From JAUSKF01 sp964355005 (GTDB lineage Bacteria; Patescibacteriota; Minisyncoccia; UBA6257; WO2-44-18), in contig CAYHBX010000008.1 in NCBI GenBank assembly GCA_964355005.1, positions 1 through 21,598 of the forward strand: a stretch of 21,598 nt of DNA, given 5' to 3'. The notes under the pieces are model-generated. The model made no database searches, had not been told where the DNA came from, and was given only the letters and a program-made list of their open reading frames with translations. Within the stretch, counting starts at the first letter, position 1. Each line of letters starts with the position of its first letter. The position numbers and the translations under genes were made by a program. This document shows, piece by piece, positions 13,350 to 20,123 of the stretch.

Positions 13350-13565
13350 GTGGACAAATATCTTGATCCGGAACAGATGAACGAAGCCCTGAAGGGCGCG
13401 ACGATTACCGGTTTCCGGCCGCTACTGAATGGTCGGGATGTTTTGTTGGAAACTACCGCCGGTTCCGTGCTGATGACCAATGAAATAAGCTACAAGTTTC
13501 TTGGAGGTTCCGAAGTAAAAGCGGCCGTTTCTGAAGTTCCATTTTTGTCAGACAACGGATGTTAG
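13350..13565 (+). CDS. Hypothetical small protein, 71 aa, GTG start
   Basis: I do not recognise this protein. The GTG at 13350 is five bases after GAGGAGG, a strong Shine-Dalgarno. The product is acidic and soluble, with a helix at DPEQMNEALKG followed by what look like short beta strands (TITGFRPLLNGRDVLLETTA, GSVLMTNEISYKFL) and a C-terminal Cys (SDNGC). The gene is monocistronic with promoter, palindromic candidate operator and terminator, so it looks individually regulated. It is one of three small orphan genes in tandem between lysS and serS. Confidence 0.75.
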   Translation: MDKYLDPEQMNEALKGATITGFRPLLNGRDVLLETTAGSVLMTNEISYKFLGGSEVKAAVSEVPFLSDNGC

Positions 13566-13566
13566 C

Positions 13567-13590
13567 GTCCCCGAAAGGGGACTTTTTGTT
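13567..13590 (+). terminator. Intrinsic terminator with GAAA tetraloop
   Basis: GTCCCC (13567-13572), loop GAAA, GGGGAC (13577-13582), then TTTTTGTTTT. It directly follows the stop of the 71-aa gene. Confidence 0.92.
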
Positions 13591-13600
13591 TTCCTCACTT

Positions 13601-13628
13601 TTTACATTTAACTTTTTTACCTTATACT
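13601..13628 (+). promoter_or_regulatory. Promoter of serS, predicted leaderless
   Basis: TTTACA (13601-13606), a 16-base spacer and TATACT (13623-13628); the ATG at 13636 follows after seven bases with no Shine-Dalgarno. The -35 part lies inside an AT-rich repeat (13596-13618) related to a stretch inside the gene at 19696. Confidence 0.65.
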
Positions 13629-13635
13629 TATTTGT

Positions 13636-14931
13636 ATGTTGGATATTGAATTAGTCCGTAAAAATCCCGACCAGGTAAAAGAAGGGGTCGCTAAAAAGAA
13701 AGTTCCGGCGAGTGTCGTGGACGAGCTTTTGAGTTTGGATAATTCTTGGCGGGAGCAGGTGCAGAAAATTGAAGGATTGCGCGCGAAATTAAATCAGTTA
13801 AGCAAAGAAAGGAAAATCGATGAAGCAAAGCAGGTTAAAGAGCAATTAAAAAGTGAGGAATCCCAACTCCCCGAGTTGGAAGAAAAACGAAAATTGGCTT
13901 GGATAAAATTGCCGAACCTTCCCGCCGATGACATTCCGGTTGGGCCGGATGAATCGGGGAACAAGCCAGTCCGACAGTGGGGGAAAGTCCCGCAGTTTAA
14001 TTTTGAACCAAAAGACCACCTAGCGCTCGGAGAAACGCTGGGAATTATTGATACTGAAACCGCTGGAAAAGTTTCCGGCAGCCGCTTTGCCTATTTGAAA
14101 GGGGATGCTGTGTTGCTGCAGATGGCGATCATTAAATTTGTTTTTGACACGCTCGGCAATGAAAAGGTTTTAAAAAAGATCGCGAATCAAGTTGAAAAAG
14201 GATATTCGCCAAAACCGTTCATTCCCGTTCTCCCACCAGTGATGATCAAGCCGGATGTATTTAAGAGGATGGGACGTTTGGACCCGGGGCAGGAAGAAGA
14301 ACGTTACCATTTGCAGACTGATGACCTCTATTTGGTGGGTAGCGCCGAGCATACACTTGGTCCGATTCACATGGATTCCACGATTCCGGAGGACCATCTG
14401 CCGATCCGCTACATAGGTTATTCCACCAGCTTCCGTCGTGAGGCCGGTTCACACGGAAAAGACGTGAAAGGAATTTTACGCATGCATCAATTTGATAAGT
14501 TGGAAATGGAATCTTTCACAACTCCGGAAAACTCTCGAAAAGAGCAGGATTTTATTGTTGGCATTCAGGAATATTTAATGCAACAACTGAGCATTCCTTA
14601 TCAGGTGGTGGCAGTTTGCACCGGCGATATGGGAGGGCCGGATTATCGGCAGATAGATATTGAGGCCTGGCTTCCCGGTCAGGATAAATATCGTGAGACG
14701 CACACTTCCGATCTGATGACCGATTATCAATCGCGCCGATTGGGTACTCGGGTTAAACGTAAAGATAATAAAACTGAATTAGTCCACATGAACGACGCGA
14801 CCGCTTTCGCGATCGGCCGAATTATTATCGCGATCCTGGAAAATTATCAAACTAAAGAGGGGACGGTGATGGTTCCGAAAGTTCTGCGGAAATTAGTCGG
14901 CAAAAAAGAGATCAGAAGTAATCGCGAATAA
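13636..14931 (+). CDS. serS: Seryl-tRNA synthetase
   Basis: A 431-aa class II synthetase that charges tRNA-Ser. The N-terminal MLDIELVRKNPDQVKEG and the long antiparallel coiled coil (about 30-100) that contacts the tRNA long arm are typical. Motif 2 reads FRREAGSHGKDVKGILR from F266 and continues HQFDKLEME, and motif 3 appears as HMNDATAFAIGRIIIAILEN, then YQTKEGTVMVPKVLRKLVG. Length is normal. The T-A-F of motif 3 departs slightly from the usual LNGT/GLA pattern but the fold landmarks are intact. It uses a leaderless-type promoter and ends near a repeat cluster and a bidirectional terminator shared with the convergent M50 gene. Confidence 0.94.
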   Translation: MLDIELVRKNPDQVKEGVAKKKVPASVVDELLSLDNSWREQVQKIEGLRAKLNQLSKERKIDEAKQVKEQLKSEESQLPELEEKRKLAWIKLPNLPADDIPVGPDESGNKPVRQWGKVPQFNFEPKDHLALGETLGIIDTETAGKVSGSRFAYLKGDAVLLQMAIIKFVFDTLGNEKVLKKIANQVEKGYSPKPFIPVLPPVMIKPDVFKRMGRLDPGQEEERYHLQTDDLYLVGSAEHTLGPIHMDSTIPEDHLPIRYIGYSTSFRREAGSHGKDVKGILRMHQFDKLEMESFTTPENSRKEQDFIVGIQEYLMQQLSIPYQVVAVCTGDMGGPDYRQIDIEAWLPGQDKYRETHTSDLMTDYQSRRLGTRVKRKDNKTELVHMNDATAFAIGRIIIAILENYQTKEGTVMVPKVLRKLVGKKEIRSNRE

Positions 14932-14934
14932 ATT

Positions 14935-15055
14935 GTCATTCCGGCCTTGAGCCGGAATCCAGAATCATACACTAGATTCCCGCCTCCGCGGGAATGACAA
15001 AGCCTTGGATTCCCGCTGGAGTTTACCCCGTACCGCGATACGGGGCGGGAATGAC
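14935..15055 (+). repeat. REP/MITE-like palindromic repeat, copy 2 (composite)
   Basis: It starts with GTCATTCC (14935) and contains two GGAATGAC ends (14991-14998 and 15048-15055), so it is a nested or tandem composite. Blocks 14933-14962 and 15006-15057 match 8858-8887 and 8898-8949 exactly. It lies between serS and its terminator. Confidence 0.85.
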
Positions 15056-15063
15056 AGACAGCA

Positions 15064-15089
15064 AAAACCCCGCTAAACAGCGGGGTTTT
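15064..15089. terminator. Bidirectional terminator between serS and the M50 gene
   Basis: AAAACCCCGCT (15064-15074) and AGCGGGGTTTT (15079-15089) close an AAAC loop, with T-runs in both directions. On the minus strand the stop codon of the M50 gene (15075-15073) lies at the loop edge, so the gene's last codons form one arm of its own terminator. Confidence 0.9.
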
Positions 15090-15651
15090 TATTTGAAAAA
15101 TACCACCAATCCTTAAGCGCACGGACCGCGATCCAAGCATCGGTACCGAACGGGCCGATCTTGAAGGGAATCAGCAGGTTGACGAGCTCATTTCCGATAA
15201 CTAACGCAAAGCAGAACATTAGATCGAAGGATACCGGAATTTTCAAGGTCAACCACGTCAGGTAGTAAAAGCCGATGATCATGGCGCAGGCCGACAGCGT
15301 GACCAACGGACCGGCGACCGCGACAATCAATTGTTCTTTCGGGTGGCGGTAGCGGTAGTAAAGAGCTTCCGGGTTGTCTTTTTCCTGGGCTTCGTCTCCC
15401 AATTCACCGATGCACCGCGATTCGGCCATTATCGTGGGAATTCCGATGATCACTTTCGTGCCGTTTTTCAAAACTTGAGAAAAGAGATTAAAAATTCCGA
15501 TCCTAAAAATCAGCACCCGCATCCCGAATTTTCTCTGAAAATAATAATGTCCGAATTCATGAATGATCAGTTCGATCGGCACGAAGAAGATAAACCAGAT
15601 CAGGAATGCCCGATTCGTTTCCTGGGCGTGATCCAGAAGGAAGTCATACAT
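15073..15651 (-). CDS. Small M50-like (site-2 protease family) membrane metalloprotease
   Basis: A 192-aa integral membrane protein. Residues 17-36 hold a hydrophobic helix ending in the zinc motif HEFGH (H31, E32, H35). Two further hydrophobic stretches follow (about 107-138 and 143-162), with GPLVTLSACAM resembling the family's GP motif and a late Asp (D171, in GPFGTDAW) in the position of the third zinc ligand. It is short for M50 and lacks a PDZ domain. It has a Shine-Dalgarno (AAGGAG, 15662-15657) five bases from its ATG and a separate promoter, unlike most core genes here. Substrate unknown; intramembrane cleavage is inferred from the family. Confidence 0.75.
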   Translation of the reverse strand: MYDFLLDHAQETNRAFLIWFIFFVPIELIIHEFGHYYFQRKFGMRVLIFRIGIFNLFSQVLKNGTKVIIGIPTIMAESRCIGELGDEAQEKDNPEALYYRYRHPKEQLIVAVAGPLVTLSACAMIIGFYYLTWLTLKIPVSFDLMFCFALVIGNELVNLLIPFKIGPFGTDAWIAVRALKDWWYFSNKNPAV

Positions 15652-15685
15652 ACCGTCTCCTTTGTCTGTTAAGGAAGCTGGTAGG

Positions 15686-15714
15686 ATTCTACTACAAATA
15701 ACTATTTTTGTCCA
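15686..15714 (-). promoter_or_regulatory. Sigma-70-type promoter of the M50 gene
   Basis: On the minus strand: TGGACA (15714-15709), a 17-base spacer and TAGAAT (15691-15686). The expected start near 15680 gives a leader of about 30 nt carrying the Shine-Dalgarno. Confidence 0.65.
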
Positions 15715-15766
15715 GGAAAAACGGATTAGCCGGTCTAGTTTACTTACCTTTTCAAATAGCAGGTTT

Positions 15767-15777
15767 TATGATAGAAT
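15767..15777 (+). promoter_or_regulatory. -10 region of alr, predicted leaderless
   Basis: Two overlapping boxes fit: TATGAT (15767-15772), six bases before ATG 15779, and extended TGATAGAAT (15769-15777), seven bases before ATG 15785. Either gives a leaderless message. Confidence 0.55.
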
Positions 15778-15778
15778 A

Positions 15779-16972
15779 ATGAAAATGAACGGACTTAAAA
15801 CCTGGATTGGGATTGATAAAAAAGCGGTCCAGCGCAATATCCAACTTTTTCGTAAATTAGTCGGCGGGAAGACTAAAATTTTTGCCGTGGTTAAATCTAA
15901 CGCGTATGGGCACGGTCTTTTAACTTTTTCTAAATTGGCCAATTCTTTTAGGGTTGACCCCCACACCAAACGAGGAGGGATGGGAAAATTCAAAGCTCCT
16001 CGTTATGGTGTGGGGGTAGACGGTTTTTGTGTTGATAGCGTCATTGAGGGAATGAAGCTGCGAGAGGAGGGGATAGAAAAGACCATCTTGGTTCTCGGTC
16101 CGACTTTTAAAAATCTTCTGAAAGATGCCGCTAAAAATGATATCACTATCACCATTTCCGGCATGGACGCGCTGAAAGAACTAAAAGCATCAAAATATCA
16201 TCCGGAGTTTCATTTAAAGATAGATACCGGCATGCATCGTCAGGGGTTCTATGTCGAACAACTTCCCGAAGTTATTCGACAAGTTAAAAGTTTAAAGTTT
16301 AACGTTGAAAGTTTGCTTACGGGGGCCTACACCCATTTCGCTTCCGCTAAAGACGTCAATTACCCGACTTTTACAGACGGGCAATTTGCTGAATTTCAAA
16401 AAGCCGTCAGAGTTTTGGAGAAGGCCGGATTTAAAAACCTTACGAAGCACGCGGCGGCCACTGGCGGCACTTTAGTGAACAAAAAATATCATCTGGATGC
16501 TGTTCGGATAGGCATCGGACTTTACGGTTTGTGGCCATCCACGGAATTGGGTATTCAGATGGAGAAGATCAAACTAGAGCCGGTTCTGTCGTGGCATTCT
16601 TTGGTCAGCGAAGTTAAAGAGGTCGCGGCCGGGGATTATGTCGGGTATGATCTGACCGAGCGAGTTGCTAGAAATTCTAGGATCGCGGTGGTGCCGATCG
16701 GTTATTGGCATGGCTACCCGCGTTCATTGTCGGGAGTCGGGGAGGTGTTGATCAGCGGGAAAAAGTCCAGAGTTTTGGGTCGGGTTTCCATGGATATGAT
16801 CGTAATTGATGTAACCGGCATGAAAGTGAAACGGGGAGACAAAGTAACCCTGATCGGCAACCAGGGTTCCGCCGAAATGAGCGCTTATGAAGTTGCCCGC
16901 CGCGCCGGAGGGGCTAGCTATTATGAGTTGCTCACCAGGATCAATCCGCTGATTGAGAGGGTTGTTAAATAG
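15779..16972 (+). CDS. alr: Alanine racemase with in-frame palindromic insertion
   Basis: A 397-aa PLP enzyme that makes D-alanine for peptidoglycan. The PLP lysine is K39 in AVVKSNAYGHG. The C-terminal domain carries the Tyr region DYVGYDLTERV, then AVVPIGYWHGYPRSLSGVGE and GRVSMDMIVIDVTG; the usual GYADGYPR has H for D. The frame is open well upstream, but I choose ATG 15779 because conserved sequence begins there and a -10 box ends six bases before it; ATG 15785 is the alternative. Residues about 57-78 (FRVDPHTKRGGMGKFKAPRY) are absent from normal racemases between SKLANS and GVDGFCVDSV, and are encoded by an inverted-repeat element (15953-16021). The FtsQ-like gene follows after 24 bases. 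Confidence 0.92.
   Translation: MKMNGLKTWIGIDKKAVQRNIQLFRKLVGGKTKIFAVVKSNAYGHGLLTFSKLANSFRVDPHTKRGGMGKFKAPRYGVGVDGFCVDSVIEGMKLREEGIEKTILVLGPTFKNLLKDAAKNDITITISGMDALKELKASKYHPEFHLKIDTGMHRQGFYVEQLPEVIRQVKSLKFNVESLLTGAYTHFASAKDVNYPTFTDGQFAEFQKAVRVLEKAGFKNLTKHAAATGGTLVNKKYHLDAVRIGIGLYGLWPSTELGIQMEKIKLEPVLSWHSLVSEVKEVAAGDYVGYDLTERVARNSRIAVVPIGYWHGYPRSLSGVGEVLISGKKSRVLGRVSMDMIVIDVTGMKVKRGDKVTLIGNQGSAEMSAYEVARRAGGASYYELLTRINPLIERVVK
15953..16021 (+). repeat. Palindromic element inserted in frame in alr
   Basis: The left arm 15953-15977 (GTTGACCCCCACACC, then AAACGAGGAG) and the right arm 15996-16021 are reverse complements except for about three changes and one indel, around an 18-base loop. It adds about 22 codons without breaking the frame. 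Confidence 0.85.
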
Positions 16973-16996
16973 CGGCATGTTTAATGGGACAAGAAG

Positions 16997-17743
16997 ATGA
17001 TGACTAAAAAGTTATTCTTCTCCAGAACCGAAAAAAGACGTCATTATCGGAAGCTAAGGATAAAACTTTATCTGGTGGCTGGAGTGTTTTGCGCGGCGGG
17101 CCTGGCCGTTTTTTATTTCTTATTCAATGCCCCATTTCTGCGGATAAAAAAATTTGACGTATCGGGCCCGGTGGATTTACAGGAAATTAGAGGCGAGTTG
17201 CTGAAGGGAGACCTGGCGCGGATCCTGGGCTTTGCTAACTTTTTCTCCTGGCCATCGGAGATTAACGGCTTTAAGGTTGAAAAAGATCTGCTGACCGGCA
17301 CCCTAAAGATAATTGCTAATTTATCCGGCCGGTTCGCGATCTGGTGCGACAAGGAATGTTTTTGGGTTAACGCTTCAGGTCAGGTATTGGAATCCGCGCC
17401 GGACACCGAAGGCGCCGCCATTCCAAAAATAATCGGCAGTTCGGAGGGAACTCTTAAAGTAGGAAGCTGGGTGATGTCCGCGGATAAATTTGAAAATATA
17501 CAAGAGATAGTCTTTGGACTGGGACAACTATCTATTGGTGTTCGGGAATATAAATTCAATAAGACTCTTCAGGAGCTGATTGCTTTTGGCGTGCACGGGG
17601 AAAAGATCATTTTTAGTATCCGGTTCAGTCCTTCAGCAAAAATATTTTCTTATTTACAGGAATTATCATCTTCCGGAAAATTAAAAACCTCCGAGTATGT
17701 TGATTTTACCGTGGAGAATAGGATTTACCTAAAGTCAAAGTAG
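16997..17743 (+). CDS. FtsQ/DivIB-like cell-division protein
   Basis: A 248-aa bitopic membrane protein. Residues 1-24 are short, cytoplasmic and very basic (SRTEKRRHYRKLRIK), residues about 27-46 are one membrane helix (LVAGVFCAAGLAVFYFLF), and the rest is extracytoplasmic. FLRIKKFDVSGPVDLQEIRG at the start of the outer part looks like the beginning of a POTRA domain, where FtsQ has a similar I-x-V-x-G strand. Two cysteines (WCDKECFW) lie close together. Sequence conservation in this family is low, so the call rests on topology, the POTRA-like start and the position next to alr. Two adjacent ATGs (16997, 17000); the first is preceded by AAGAAG, a poor Shine-Dalgarno. Confidence 0.6.
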   Translation: MMTKKLFFSRTEKRRHYRKLRIKLYLVAGVFCAAGLAVFYFLFNAPFLRIKKFDVSGPVDLQEIRGELLKGDLARILGFANFFSWPSEINGFKVEKDLLTGTLKIIANLSGRFAIWCDKECFWVNASGQVLESAPDTEGAAIPKIIGSSEGTLKVGSWVMSADKFENIQEIVFGLGQLSIGVREYKFNKTLQELIAFGVHGEKIIFSIRFSPSAKIFSYLQELSSSGKLKTSEYVDFTVENRIYLKSK

Positions 17744-17816
17744 AATTATGAATTATGAATGATGAATTAGGCTTTGGGAATAAATCGCACCCTCCATAAT
17801 TCGTTATTCATAATTC
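17744..17816. repeat. AT-rich inverted repeat between convergent genes
   Basis: GAATTATGAATTATGAATG-type sequence on the left and its imperfect reverse complement on the right (17795-17816) frame a short spacer. The right arm is the exact inverse of 8714-8735. It lies between the convergent FtsQ-like and GT39-like genes and is the only structure there that might end transcription; it has no GC-rich stem. Confidence 0.7.
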
Positions 17817-17817
17817 T

Positions 17818-19626
17818 TTATTCAAGTTTATAGATGAACATTGAAGTGCCGGCGCGGGCATACGCTTCGCCGGTTAGCCACAAGTATTGGTCTTCCGGAT
17901 TAAGTGAGCGTCTCGCTAAATCTAATTTCGTCGTTGAGACCGCCAGCCAGCGAATATTTTCCTCTAATGGGTTGCCTCGCGCCGGCCACCATTCTTCCGA
18001 GGTTTCTCCGATATGATATTTAATATCCCCGCCACCGTAATAATCCACGGCTATGTTTTCATTCTCCGGCAGGTTTAACGTGATCCAGTTTTTCAGGTCG
18101 GTGAGGTCCTGCCCCCAGTCATAATCGGAACCCGAGGCATACAGGTGTCCATTTTGCGTTCCTCCCGTTATTAAGTTGAAGAATGGTAGAAAGTTCGGAT
18201 AGGCGATCAGTGAAGCGGTGAAATAGCCAGCTACCAACAGGAACAAGAAAGCGCTTTTGGCGGAAATTTGAAGAAATCTTTCATAAACAATAAATATCCG
18301 GATCACCCAATTTTTGTCCGGCTCGATCGGATTGGCGTGGAACCATTTCTTAATTTCTCCAGCGGTTAGAATATAAATAAAGGGCAGAATTGGAAGGAGA
18401 CCGCGTAATCCGGCGCCCGGAGTAAAAAATACCGCCCAGCCGGCATAAAGAATAATAAATATTAGGAGACTAAATTCCGTAAAATTAGTGCTTAAATAAC
18501 CGGAGAATTCCCGGGTCCGTGTTCTGATCACCCGGCCGATTCCCCGGATGAGATTCCAAATTGCCAGAACAACCGCGAACAGAATTAGCAATAAGGAAGC
18601 GACCGGCTCTTTAAGTAGGAATAATACCGGTAGTTTTGATGATGCTTGCTCCTGCCCGGAGACCATCGCTCCCAGCAAGTAATGGCCGATGGATCTCGCC
18701 ACCGGAATGCCGGAAAGCTGTTGCACCGTTGATGACAGCCATGCAGGCTTGGCGGAGAAGAGCAAGAACTCCGTGTCCGATTGCTGTTTGTTAACGGGGT
18801 AATTAAGTGTCGCGTCAAAATAAATAGCAAAAACCAACAGATACCCTACCAAAAAAACACCCAGTATCATCCGAAAATATTTTAGCGCGCGCTTGGTGAA
18901 TATCTCCGCCCTGTTCTCCCGGGGCGTGATCGGCCAATCTTGGCGTACTTGATTGCAATAAAAAACGGCCGTCAGCAGCGCGAAGTAGGGGATAAGTGTC
19001 AGGGCGGAGAAGCTGGACGCCTGGGCGGCCCCGAATGCCAATCCGGCCAGGAAAAATCTTTTTTTTGAAGGACGGTCTAAAAAAGCAGTGAAAGAAATTA
19101 TAGATAATCCGATTGTTAGCGCTGTTAGGATATCACCGGTGGCATAGTGTCCATGCGCGAGTAGCGTCGGCGAAAGACCGAATAAAAATGCCGGCAATAA
19201 CGCCCACCAGTTGCCGATCAGATTACGGCTGAAAAAATAAATTAACGCGATGAAGGCCAGAGAAAAAAAGATCGTTACCCACCTAGTTTGGTCAATAATA
19301 TTATCGGGACTATTTCCGGACTCATATAGAAAGTTTTTACTCACCTCTTCACTGTTATTGATATCTTTCTCCCAATTGATATTTTGATTAGGAAATTTTA
19401 CCTTATTCCAAAGCAAGGGAATGGCGGTCAATATTTTGCCTAAAGGCGGTTTTTCAATGCCGATTCGGTAGTCCTGTAGCCATAGAGCGGCATAACCCGA
19501 GGCGATTTGAGCCGGTTCCGCGGCTACCGGAGCGTCTTGGTCGGCGGTTTTTATCATTATTACGCCCGAAAGGAACAAAATGCCGGCCAGCGCCAATAGC
19601 GGAATAATCTTGGTTAATTTGGCCAT
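17818..19626 (-). CDS. GT39/ArnT-like polytopic membrane glycosyltransferase
   Basis: A 602-aa membrane protein with about ten to twelve hydrophobic segments. After the first helix an outer loop reads LQDYRIGIEKPPLGKILTAI, matching the acidic-PPL motif of PMT/ArnT-like enzymes that use polyprenyl-phosphate sugars. Further family marks are LLPAFLFGLSPTLLAHGHYA followed by TGDILTALT, and near the C-terminus SGSDYDWGQDLTDLKNWI, equivalent to the DWGQDL motif of this group. It should transfer a sugar from a lipid carrier to an extracytoplasmic acceptor. The GT2 enzyme at 9566-10300 could make the donor; this is inference. The -10 TATAAT ends seven bases before the ATG, so the message is predicted leaderless. 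Confidence 0.85.
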   Translation of the reverse strand: MAKLTKIIPLLALAGILFLSGVIMIKTADQDAPVAAEPAQIASGYAALWLQDYRIGIEKPPLGKILTAIPLLWNKVKFPNQNINWEKDINNSEEVSKNFLYESGNSPDNIIDQTRWVTIFFSLAFIALIYFFSRNLIGNWWALLPAFLFGLSPTLLAHGHYATGDILTALTIGLSIISFTAFLDRPSKKRFFLAGLAFGAAQASSFSALTLIPYFALLTAVFYCNQVRQDWPITPRENRAEIFTKRALKYFRMILGVFLVGYLLVFAIYFDATLNYPVNKQQSDTEFLLFSAKPAWLSSTVQQLSGIPVARSIGHYLLGAMVSGQEQASSKLPVLFLLKEPVASLLLILFAVVLAIWNLIRGIGRVIRTRTREFSGYLSTNFTEFSLLIFIILYAGWAVFFTPGAGLRGLLPILPFIYILTAGEIKKWFHANPIEPDKNWVIRIFIVYERFLQISAKSAFLFLLVAGYFTASLIAYPNFLPFFNLITGGTQNGHLYASGSDYDWGQDLTDLKNWITLNLPENENIAVDYYGGGDIKYHIGETSEEWWPARGNPLEENIRWLAVSTTKLDLARRSLNPEDQYLWLTGEAYARAGTSMFIYKLE

Positions 19627-19633
19627 TACCTTT

Positions 19634-19639
19634 ATTATA
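19634..19639 (-). promoter_or_regulatory. -10 promoter of the GT39-like gene, predicted leaderless
   Basis: On the minus strand TATAAT (19639-19634) is followed by seven bases and then the ATG at 19626. The spacer contains AAAGG, but too close to the expected RNA start to act as a normal leader site. Confidence 0.6.
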
Positions 19640-19695
19640 GCTTGATTTTAGTATCTACTTTACAAACTTTAGGAACTTTATAAACTTTATTAACT

Positions 19696-20082
19696 ATGTC
19701 TTTGATCAAGTTTCCTAAAGACGACAAAACTTATCGCTGGACCAGCCATATTAAAGGTAAGATGGTTTTTTATGGTTTATCTCCGCAAAAGATTTTGACG
19801 GTCTTAAAAAGCCCGGACCGCAAAGAGGAGGGGATCGCGCTTGATACTTTGGCGGTAATGAAGCGAAATGATACGCCAAAACGGAAGCAGGAGATCTGGG
19901 TAATGTACGCCGTCGGCCCCAGTGAATCAACAAGTAAAAAGTTTAATGTAAAAAGTTCCAAGAGAGTAATGATTTCGGCTTGGCGTTACCCCGGCAAAAG
20001 TAAGCCCGGAAAGCAAATTCCGATTCCGGATGATATTCTTATGGAAATAAAAGAGTGGTTCGGCCCCGCTCACCACAAGTAA
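19696..20082 (+). CDS. Hypothetical protein, 128 aa, possibly DUF4258-like
   Basis: A soluble, basic protein. The order YRWTSHIKGKMVFYGLSPQK, then ILTVLKSPDRKEEGIA, then a strand region WVMYAVGP and RVMISAWRYPGKSKPG recalls the small DUF4258/BrnT-like fold (His, R/K-M, short helix, beta hairpin), but I can only suggest this. No partner antitoxin gene is visible beside it, which argues against a toxin-antitoxin pair. Residues about 79-91 (STSKKFNVKSSKR) are encoded by an AT-rich stretch (19936-19957) closely resembling intergenic DNA at 13596-13618, so this may be another repeat-derived insertion. The 5' flank is a TTTATAAACTTTATT-type repeat with no Shine-Dalgarno. Confidence 0.7.
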   Translation: MSLIKFPKDDKTYRWTSHIKGKMVFYGLSPQKILTVLKSPDRKEEGIALDTLAVMKRNDTPKRKQEIWVMYAVGPSESTSKKFNVKSSKRVMISAWRYPGKSKPGKQIPIPDDILMEIKEWFGPAHHK

Positions 20083-20092
20083 TTCGGTGATA

Positions 20093-20119
20093 AAAAAATC
20101 CCCCGTCTGGCGGGGGATT
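20093..20119 (-). terminator. Intrinsic terminator of the acyl-CoA dehydrogenase gene
   Basis: AATCCCCCG (20097-20105) pairs with CGGGGGATT (20111-20119) over TCTGG. The run of A at 20092-20098 gives a T-tract on the minus strand. On the plus strand it may also halt the 128-aa gene, though without a T-tract. Confidence 0.85.
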
Positions 20120-20123
20120 CGTG

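Noticed and set aside
13470..13485. CTGATGA...GAAA, a second hammerhead-like core
   Set aside because: No stem II can form between the two motifs and no flanking stems exist; it is ordinary coding sequence of the 71-aa gene.
13026..13590. CRISPR array or tRNA in the palindrome-rich region
   Set aside because: The palindromes differ in sequence and spacing, and no cloverleaf or T-loop motif is present.
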